Assembly (NCBI GenBank): GCA_900757265.1
Contig: CAAENW010000219.1
Location: 1 to 5,636 of the forward strand
DNA from: an uncultured Collinsella sp.
GTDB lineage: Bacteria > Actinomycetota > Coriobacteriia > Coriobacteriales > Coriobacteriaceae
DNA: 5,636 nt
Direction: 5' to 3'
Part shown: one piece after another, positions 1 to 4,170 of the stretch
How positions within the stretch are numbered: position 1 is the stretch's first letter
Layout: every line of letters starts with the position of its first letter
Notes under the pieces: model-generated
What the model saw: the letters and a program-made list of their open reading frames with translations, nothing else
The model's database searches: none
What the model was told of the DNA's origin: nothing
Translations under genes and position numbers: made by a program

Positions 1-197
1 GGAGTGCCATGCCGCAGGTGCTGGGCCCGGCTTCGTGTGTAATCGAGAGAGCCAAGGACCGTTACCGCTTCCATCTGCTTGTAAAGTCGCCGGTAGGGTA
101 CCATGTCTCTGATGATATCGACGCCTGCCTCAAAGAGGTTGGCTCCGTGCGCGGCGTGAGCGTGAGCGTTGACGTCGACGCCTATGATTTGATGTAA
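1..197 (+). CDS. priA: Primosomal protein N' (PriA helicase), C-terminal end, 5' truncated
   Basis: PriA is the superfamily 2 DNA helicase that reloads the replisome at stalled forks; only its last ~64 residues are here. The frame is open from base 3 and ends at TAA 195-197, so the ATG at 9 is internal. The fragment begins around VLGPASCVIERAKDRYRFHL, matching the PriA C-terminal domain pattern (V.GP....I.R...RYR..LL.K), and ends in SVDVDAYDLM, matching the usual terminal '.DVDP..L' strand. The DVDP proline is replaced by alanine. The helicase and zinc-binding parts lie outside the window. def begins 18 bases downstream with no terminator between, so the two are probably cotranscribed, and priA-def adjacency is common in bacteria. 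The call rests on this short C-terminal pattern plus context. Confidence 0.85.
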   Translation, partial: SAMPQVLGPASCVIERAKDRYRFHLLVKSPVGYHVSDDIDACLKEVGSVRGVSVSVDVDAYDLM

Positions 198-203
198 CAA
201 CCC

Positions 204-209
204 GAAAGG
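204..209 (+). promoter_or_regulatory. Ribosome binding site that decides the def start
   Basis: GAAAGG sits directly against an ATG at 210 (no spacer) but six bases before a second in-frame ATG at 216. Normal spacing is about 5-10 bases, so 216 is the likelier start and the two residues added by starting at 210 are probably not translated. Confidence 0.55.
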
Positions 210-215
210 ATGGCC

Positions 216-752
216 ATGGAAGCCAACGGAATCGTACTGTCGCCCGACCCTCGTCTGCGCCAGGAGTGCGCCGTCATCGAGGAGATCACCCCGGCGATCG
301 AGGCGCTTGCCGAGAAGATGAAGAAGATGATGTTCGAGAACGGCGGCTGCGGCCTGGCTGCCCCGCAGATCGGCGAGCTCATTCAGCTAGTCACCATCGA
401 CTGCGATTACAGCGACAAGAACGACTACGACCCGTACGTGCTGATTAACCCCGTCATTGTTGAGCAGAGCGACCATCTGGTGCCGTTTAGCGAGGGCTGC
501 CTTTCCATCCCTGGCATTAGCTGCGAGATCGAGCGTCCCGATCACGTTGTCGTCGAGGCGTATGACCTGGATGCCAACCTGATTCGCTACGAGGCCTCGG
601 GCGACCTGTTCTGCGTGTGCCTGCAGCACGAGATCGATCACCTGCACGGCAACACCATGTTCGAGCGACTCAAGCCGATGCAGCGCATCAAGGCAGTCAA
701 AGAGTACCAGGACGCCCTGGCCCGCGGCGCTCGACCGGGCGAGACCGAGTAG
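216..752 (+). CDS. def: Peptide deformylase
   Basis: Def is a cytosolic metalloenzyme that hydrolyses the N-formyl group from nascent proteins at the ribosome exit, before methionine aminopeptidase acts. All three family motifs are present. With the start at 216 they are motif 1 GCGLAAPQ (residues 44-51), motif 2 EGCLS (93-97) and motif 3 QHEIDH (137-142). The metal ligands are Cys95, His138 and His142, and the catalytic acid is Glu139. The length of 178 residues is normal for the family. An in-frame ATG at 210 would add two residues but has no spacer to the GAAAGG ribosome site. The gene follows priA by 18 bases. Its usual partner fmt comes only after a 327-base gap holding a palindrome and a terminator-like hairpin. 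Def and Fmt are functional opposites in the formyl-methionine cycle. Nothing essential is missing, so the enzyme should be active. Confidence 0.97.
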   Translation: MEANGIVLSPDPRLRQECAVIEEITPAIEALAEKMKKMMFENGGCGLAAPQIGELIQLVTIDCDYSDKNDYDPYVLINPVIVEQSDHLVPFSEGCLSIPGISCEIERPDHVVVEAYDLDANLIRYEASGDLFCVCLQHEIDHLHGNTMFERLKPMQRIKAVKEYQDALARGARPGETE

Positions 753-760
753 GTCCCACC

Positions 761-862
761 GTCCCCGGTGCTGAACGCCCACATATCATCCCGTGCTCAA
801 ACATTCTCGCTTTGCTGCGAAACTGCGCGCGGGACGATATGTGGGCGCTCAGCACCGGGGAC
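761..862. repeat. Long imperfect palindrome, possible dispersed repeat or structured RNA
   Basis: Two 33-base arms, 761-793 and 830-862, are reverse complements with only two mismatches (775/848 and 788/835). The left arm begins GTCCCCGGTGCTGAACGCCC and the right arm ends AGCACCGGGGAC. Both mismatches are A opposite C on the + strand, which read as U-G wobble pairs in a - strand transcript. Three further pairs (794-796 with 827-829) extend the stem inward, and a small hairpin TCGC/GCGA (807-810, 817-820) tops the loop. It starts eight bases after the def stop. No U-rich tract follows either arm, so it is not a typical intrinsic terminator. It looks like a mobile palindromic unit or a stable mRNA end structure, but copy number cannot be judged from one window. 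Confidence 0.8.
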
Positions 863-936
863 TGCGTTGTTCTGGCTCGGTTCGCCCGGGTGCCGTCGGG
901 CCAGGGAAGGGCGTCTTCGCTGATAATTGCTTTGCT

Positions 937-974
937 GAAAGAGCTGCTTTTATTGCGGCTCTTTCTTTGGTTTT
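937..974 (+). terminator. Candidate intrinsic terminator between def and fmt
   Basis: An 11-pair stem (937-947 with 955-965, one G-U pair at 945/957) closes a seven-base loop TTTTATT. The + strand then continues TTTGGTTTT (966-974), a broken U-rich tract. The stem is only moderately GC-rich and the tract is interrupted by GG, so termination may be partial. On the - strand no T-run follows, which supports + orientation. It would end a priA-def transcript, or act as a leader attenuator if transcription starts upstream of it. Confidence 0.5.
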
Positions 975-1079
975 GGGTATATTTGTTCTTGTTGAATTGG
1001 TCTTGCGGATGGGCCGGGTACTTGGCTTTCCGCTGTTCTTTGTAGCCGTCTCGGCTTTGGTTGAGAGGAGACGATCTTT

Positions 1080-2000
1080 ATGCGTATTGTGTTTATGGGT
1101 ACGCCCGATTTTGCGGTGCCTTCTTTGACTTCGCTTGTTGAGGCTGGGAATGAGATTGCGCTTGTTGTTACTCGTCCTGATGCTGTTCGTGGGCGTGGTA
1201 AGAAGCTGGAGCCGTCTCCTGTTAAGGCTAAGGCGCTTGAGCTGGGGTTGCCGGTTATTGAGGCTAATCGTATGACGCCTGAGGTTGTTGAGGCGCTTCA
1301 GGCTGCCCAGGCGGATATTTTCTGTGTGGCTGCCTATGGCTGCATTCTGCCCGATGAGGTGCTGCATATGGCGCCGCTCGGCATTGTGAATGTTCACGCT
1401 TCGCTGCTGCCGCGTTGGCGTGGCGCTGCTCCCATTCAGCGTGCCATTCTTGCTGGTGATGAGGTTGCTGGCGTTTCCATTATGCGCATTGGGCATGGCG
1501 TGGATACGGGCGCTTATTGCGCCCAGGCCTCGACGTCGGTTGCCGGTAAGCATGCCGAGGCGCTGACCATGGAGCTTGGTGAGCTTGGCGGCAAACTGCT
1601 TGCCGACACGCTTCCCTCGCTTGCCGATGGCTCGGCTGTTTGGACTGAGCAGGATGAGTCGCTCGTCACTCATGCTGCCAAGATATCCAAGCAGGAGATG
1701 CGTCTGGATCCGCAGATGGCGGCGCTCGATTGCATGCGTCATGTGCTCGCTTCGTCCGATACCGCGCCTGCCCGTTGTGTGATTGCCGGCAAGTCGGTTC
1801 GCGTGCTCGATGCTGCGCCGGCCGACGTGTCGCTTGGCGAGGGCGCTGTTGCCGTTAAGAGCAAGTGTGTTTACCTGGGCCTTTCCGATGGCGCGGTTGT
1901 ACTTCTTGAGGTTAAGCCCGATGGCAAGCGTGCCATGGCTGCTTCTGCCTGGGCTGCCGGCCTGCAGGGTGCCGAACTTAGGTGGGGTGTACTGTCATGA
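1080..2000 (+). CDS. fmt: Methionyl-tRNA formyltransferase
   Basis: Fmt transfers a formyl group from 10-formyltetrahydrofolate to the amino group of initiator Met-tRNA in the cytosol, making the fMet-tRNA used in initiation. It is 306 residues, normal length. The N-terminal Rossmann-type domain begins MRIVFMGTPDFAVPSL. The basic loop RPDAVRGRGKKLEPSPVK (32-49) corresponds to the tRNA-contacting loop of the family. The active site is visible as NVHASLLPRWRGAAPIQ (104-120), with Asn104 and His106, and GHGVDTGA (138-145), with Asp142. THAAKISKQEMRLD (197-210) marks the entry to the C-terminal OB-like domain. The start ATG has GAGAGGAG nine bases upstream. The stop TGA (1998-2000) overlaps the rsmB ATG as ATGA, indicating translational coupling. 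The first ~240 bases use mostly T- or G-ending codons, unlike def. Confidence 0.97.
   Translation: MRIVFMGTPDFAVPSLTSLVEAGNEIALVVTRPDAVRGRGKKLEPSPVKAKALELGLPVIEANRMTPEVVEALQAAQADIFCVAAYGCILPDEVLHMAPLGIVNVHASLLPRWRGAAPIQRAILAGDEVAGVSIMRIGHGVDTGAYCAQASTSVAGKHAEALTMELGELGGKLLADTLPSLADGSAVWTEQDESLVTHAAKISKQEMRLDPQMAALDCMRHVLASSDTAPARCVIAGKSVRVLDAAPADVSLGEGAVAVKSKCVYLGLSDGAVVLLEVKPDGKRAMAASAWAAGLQGAELRWGVLS
1980..1985 (+). promoter_or_regulatory. Ribosome binding site inside the fmt end, for rsmB
   Basis: AGGTGG lies 11 bases before the ATG at 1997, within the last codons of fmt. An in-frame GTG at 1982 overlaps this site and so cannot use it. This favours ATG 1997, which makes the ATGA overlap with the fmt stop. 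Confidence 0.5.
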
Positions 2001-3397
2001 GCAAGTTGTCTCCCGCGCGCAAGCTTGCGCTCGATGTGTTGATGGAGGCCGATCGCCGCGGTATGTACGCACGCGACGTGTTGTCTTCCCGCGCTTCCGC
2101 CAAGGCCATTGACCAGCGCGATTCTGCTTTTGCTGCGCGTTTGGCGCTCGGTGTTGCCGCCACGCAGGGAATTTTGGATGAGCTGCTCGATCAGTTTTTG
2201 GATAAGCCCAAAAAGGTCGCGCCGCGCGTTCGCATGGCGCTTCGCATCTCGGCCTTCGAGATGCTCTATCTGCATACGCCGGGCCGCGTTGCCGTGAGCC
2301 AGGGTGTTGAGCTGGTGCGCAGCGGTGCTAAGTCTGCCGCGGGCCTGGCTAACGCGGTGCTGCATAAGGTTGCGGACAACGTTGAGGACTTTGCCACGGC
2401 ATCCGACGTGGATGAGTCCGAGCGCCGTTTGGTTCGCCTGTCTCGCTTGATGGGTCTTCCTCGCTGGCTGTGCGCTCGTATTATGGCCTCGTTCGATACG
2501 CCCGAGGGCGCGCTCAACTTTGCCGGCAACTTGGCGCCCGCGCCGCTCGCTTTGCACGAGAATGCGTTTGCGACTAAGGCTGACCCGTATATCTCGAAGC
2601 TCGTTGCGCCTGTCTTCCCGGGCTGCCATGCTCCCGTCGATGCGCAGGTCACGGTTGCATCGGGCGTGTTTGAGCGTGCTGCCGCGGTTGCCTCGGACCT
2701 CAACGCTCAGCTTATCGCTACTGCCGCGACACGTTCCGGTCGTTGCCTGGAGATTGGCGCCGGTCGCGGCACCAAGACCTATGTGATGATGTGTCAAGCC
2801 AAGCGCGCCGGGTATGAGCGTCAGCATACCGCGCTCGATCTGCACGATCGTAAGTGCGATCAGAATCTCGCGCGCCTGCATAAGGCGGGTATCTCGGGTG
2901 TTCGTACGGTGTCGGGCGATGCCTGCGAGCTCAATGAGGTGCTTACGTCGTTTGATGCCATGCTCGGCGAGCCCGCTCTGTTCGACACGGTGTTTATCGA
3001 TGCGCCGTGCTCTGGCACCGGCACCATGCGCCGTCATCCTGAGATTCCGTGGCGTCTGACCGAAAAGGATGTGACGGTTGAGCTGCCCAAACTGCAGCTG
3101 ACGATGCTCAAGGAAGCAGCCGCGCGCGTGGCTGCCGGCGGTGAGCTTATCTATGCAACCTGCTCGGTTTTTTATGAAGAGAACGCGCAGGTCGTGGACG
3201 CCTTCCTGGCCTCTCCCGAGGGCGCCGGCTTTACCGTGGCGCCGCTCTCCGAAGCCCAGATTCTGCAGCTCCCCGAGTACGACCATGCCAAGAGCCTCGT
3301 CACCCTCCGTCAAAACGACCGGGGCCTTTTCCAAAGCGTCCCCGTAAACGCCGACTCCTACGACGGCCACTTCTGCGCCAGGCTGGTGCGCAAGTAA
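1997..3397 (+). CDS. rsmB: 16S rRNA (cytosine-967-C5) methyltransferase, RsmB/Sun family
   Basis: RsmB uses S-adenosylmethionine to methylate C5 of cytosine 967 (E. coli numbering) in 16S rRNA. The 466-residue protein begins with a NusB-like RNA-binding domain (about 1-130: SPARKLALDVL, then AIDQRDSAFAARLALGVA and VRMALRISAFEML). The C-terminal Rossmann methyltransferase domain shows motif I LEIGAGRGTKT (251-261), a motif II acid in ALDLHDRK (279-286), SGDA (306-309), motif IV DAPCSGTGTMRRHPEIPW (335-352) and motif VI YATCSVFYEEN (386-396). Cys338 and Cys389 are the two cysteines of m5C methyltransferases; Cys389 matches the nucleophile and Cys338 the release cysteine. Motif I departs from the usual DLCAAPGGKT. 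ATG 1997 is preferred over GTG 1982 because of the ATGA overlap with fmt. The target base is inferred from the NusB-fused architecture, and another m5C site is possible. Confidence 0.92.
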   Translation: MSKLSPARKLALDVLMEADRRGMYARDVLSSRASAKAIDQRDSAFAARLALGVAATQGILDELLDQFLDKPKKVAPRVRMALRISAFEMLYLHTPGRVAVSQGVELVRSGAKSAAGLANAVLHKVADNVEDFATASDVDESERRLVRLSRLMGLPRWLCARIMASFDTPEGALNFAGNLAPAPLALHENAFATKADPYISKLVAPVFPGCHAPVDAQVTVASGVFERAAAVASDLNAQLIATAATRSGRCLEIGAGRGTKTYVMMCQAKRAGYERQHTALDLHDRKCDQNLARLHKAGISGVRTVSGDACELNEVLTSFDAMLGEPALFDTVFIDAPCSGTGTMRRHPEIPWRLTEKDVTVELPKLQLTMLKEAAARVAAGGELIYATCSVFYEENAQVVDAFLASPEGAGFTVAPLSEAQILQLPEYDHAKSLVTLRQNDRGLFQSVPVNADSYDGHFCARLVRK

Positions 3398-3405
3398 TTT
3401 CTAAT

Positions 3406-3468
3406 TTGCGGTGAAATAGGGATTGAATAGCGCCCTCTAGCAGCCAATCAGTCCTTATTTCACCGCAA
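3406..3468. repeat. Palindromic repeat, copy A (TTGCGGTGAAATAG family)
   Basis: Arms 3406-3426 and 3448-3468 pair along all 21 positions, 19 of them Watson-Crick and two G-U on the + strand (3419/3455 and 3423/3451). The loop is 21 bases. The outer stem TTGCGGTGAAATAG and the right-hand flank ACCGCAACTCA recur in copy C about 340 bases away, while the inner stem differs. It begins eight bases after the rsmB stop, so it could protect or end the fmt-rsmB transcript, but no U-rich tract follows on the + strand. Confidence 0.85.
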
Positions 3469-3545
3469 CTCAGGTGGACATGTGAGTGGAGATCGCAATA
3501 GCGGTAAAGAGTGGGAACAATAGCCACGTTTCATACTTGCTGCTA

Positions 3546-3701
3546 TCAAAAGTAGGGCGGATTACGGGGCTAGATTAGTGATGCTCGACCACAGCAAAAA
3601 TGGCCTAAATAAAACCGCAGGTAGATGGCTTGTTGAAATTTGTAAATTACCGGAATGGATAGAGGTTGTCAATTCAGCCCCGTAATCCGGTAGGGTTTTG
3701 A
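3546..3701. repeat. Wide inverted repeat with an inverted GTAGGG box
   Basis: The left arm (3546-3571) is TCAAAA, GTAGGG, then CGGATTACGGGGCT. The right arm (3676-3701) is AGCCCCGTAATCCG, GTAGGG, then TTTTGA. The 14-base and 6-base blocks are perfect reverse complements at matching offsets, while the GTAGGG between them reads the same way in both arms. Folded, this gives a long stem interrupted by a symmetric 6x6 internal loop with identical GUAGGG strands. The 104-base interior is AT-rich. No target-site duplication is evident at the outer ends. It could be the basal stem of a structured RNA or the ends of a small non-autonomous element. Confidence 0.75.
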
Positions 3702-3737
3702 AATGTTATAAACTTAGCATCAGACCGAAATCCGATC

Positions 3738-3811
3738 TAAAGAAAAGTTGCGGTGAAATAGTTCCTGTTGGCCGTTGGATGGGCTGTTTCAGGAACTATT
3801 TCACCGCAACT
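3738..3811 (-). terminator. Candidate intrinsic terminator of the fmdB-type gene
   Basis: Read on the - strand, hairpin C ends in CCGCAACT and continues TTTCTTTAG, a U-rich tract directly at the stem base. It lies 34 bases beyond the stop of the - strand zinc-ribbon gene. The stem and loop are longer than in a classical terminator. On the + strand the stem is not followed by T's, so it would not end rsmB transcripts in the same way. Confidence 0.6.
3746..3811. repeat. Palindromic repeat, copy C (TTGCGGTGAAATAG family)
   Basis: Arms 3746-3767 and 3790-3811 are perfect 22-base reverse complements around a 22-base loop. The outer stem GTTGCGGTGAAATAG matches copy A, but the inner part is GTTCCTG paired with CAGGAAC, where copy A has GGGATTGA paired with TCAGTCCT. 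Retained pairing despite sequence change points to selection on, or copying of, the hairpin form. The flank ACTCA after the right arm is also shared with copy A. Confidence 0.9.
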
Positions 3812-3845
3812 CATGAGGAAACCTGGGTGGCGGGACCGCTTGTCG

Positions 3846-4082
3846 CTAGTGGCTATGCGGGCAGTTGGCGCAGCAGCCGCTGGTGGCGTTGGTGCTGGAA
3901 CCGCCGCTGCGCTGGTCGGTGTTGTAGAAGCCGCTGCCCTCAAACTTGATGCCGCTGGCCGAGAATGTCTTGGCCGCCGGGGCACCGCAGCTCGGGCACA
4001 CGACCTCGGGGGTCTCGGACATGGGATGCTCAACCTCAAACACGTTGCCGCAGCTCGAGCACTTGTAATCGTAGCGCGCCAT
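3846..4082 (-). CDS. FmdB-family zinc-ribbon protein
   Basis: This small protein of 78 residues carries the FmdB-type putative regulatory zinc ribbon. It begins MARYDYKCSSCGNVFEVEHP, with one CxxC pair (Cys8, Cys11) and a second in VVCPSCGAP (Cys29, Cys32), which together should bind one zinc. FEGSGFYNTD (47-56) is the conserved segment that follows the ribbon in this family. The tail is Gly/Ser-rich and ends SGCCANCPHSH, adding three Cys and two His that could bind a second metal. The start ATG at 4082 has AAGGAAG (4087-4093) just upstream. The gene lies downstream of malQ on the same strand, separated by 88 bases with a GC-rich hairpin, and hairpin C probably terminates it. FmdB was named for a link to formamidase regulation, but the role of most members is unknown and I assign none here. 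Confidence 0.9.
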   Translation of the reverse strand: MARYDYKCSSCGNVFEVEHPMSETPEVVCPSCGAPAAKTFSASGIKFEGSGFYNTDQRSGGSSTNATSGCCANCPHSH

Positions 4083-4104
4083 AATACTTCCTTTTCAGCA
4101 CAAA

Positions 4105-4126
4105 GCGGGCAGATCGCTCTGCCCGC
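4105..4126 (-). terminator. GC-rich hairpin between malQ and the fmdB-type gene
   Basis: A perfect 9-pair stem (4105-4113 with 4118-4126) closes a four-base loop, which on the - strand is GCGA, a GNRA-type tetraloop. On that strand the stem is followed only by TTTGTG, so as a terminator for malQ it would be weak. It starts 45 bases after the malQ stop and ends 22 bases before the fmdB-type ATG. It could terminate malQ partially, separate the two mRNAs, or sit in the zinc-ribbon gene's leader. Confidence 0.45.
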
Positions 4127-4170
4127 ATAAATTCAAACAGCTGTAACTGTACCCTATATCGGGGGTTTTA

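Larger units (their letters stand above)
753..1079. other. Gene-free gap between def and fmt
   Basis: This gap of 327 bases has no credible gene; the short frames crossing it lack family resemblance and a good ribosome site. It holds a long imperfect palindrome (761-862), a GC-rich linker, a terminator-like hairpin (937-965) and a G+T-rich leader to fmt. GAGAGGAG at 1063-1070 is a good ribosome binding site, nine bases before the fmt ATG. A promoter for fmt is expected here. TATATT at 978-983 could be a -10 box, but no convincing -35 lies at the right distance, so I do not call it as a feature. Confidence 0.7.
3398..3845. other. Gene-free convergent intergenic region rich in inverted repeats
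   Basis: This stretch of 448 bases lies between the ends of the convergent rsmB and fmdB-type genes and has no credible gene. Short frames through it are made of palindrome translation (for example SCGEI and YFTAT in both directions). It holds three inverted repeats: hairpin A (3406-3468), a wide one (3546-3701) and hairpin C (3746-3811). The segment between the wide arms (3572-3675) counts by hand as 41 G or C in 104 bases, clearly lower than the neighbouring genes. The layout suggests an inserted element or a structured non-coding RNA. I could not match it to a known RNA family by eye. Confidence 0.75.

Noticed and set aside
978..983. TATATT as a -10 box for fmt
   Set aside because: No acceptable -35 hexamer lies 16-18 bases upstream and no extended TG motif is correctly placed, so it cannot be supported.
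793..1128. + strand frame crossing the def-fmt gap into fmt
   Set aside because: It begins within the palindrome, overlaps the fmt start out of frame, and lacks a ribosome site; the hydrophobic stretch comes from the G+T-rich leader.
849..1742. - strand open frame (297 codons) opposite fmt
   Set aside because: It is antisense to the conserved fmt catalytic region, runs into the palindrome, and is rich in Arg, Asn, Thr and Ser with no domain.
1871..3370. Long - strand open frame (499 codons) opposite rsmB
   Set aside because: It is fully antisense to a clear rsmB, is Arg/His-rich low-complexity in style, and shows no family motif; it is a by-product of GC-rich codon use.
3546..3701. Retron msr/msd-type RNA
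   Set aside because: The inverted arms recall a retron, but no reverse transcriptase lies nearby and both neighbours are housekeeping genes.
3546..3701. Simple transposon terminal repeats
   Set aside because: No target-site duplication is visible at the outer ends and there is no transposase; kept only as an inverted repeat.
3406..3811. CRISPR-like repeats
   Set aside because: Only two units, each a self-palindrome with a different inner stem and irregular spacing; no direct-repeat/spacer periodicity and no cas gene.
3698..4039. Small ORFs running through hairpin C in both directions
   Set aside because: Their shared peptides (SCGEIVP, NYFTAT) are just the palindrome translated on each strand, and they then run antisense to the zinc-ribbon gene or end inside the element.
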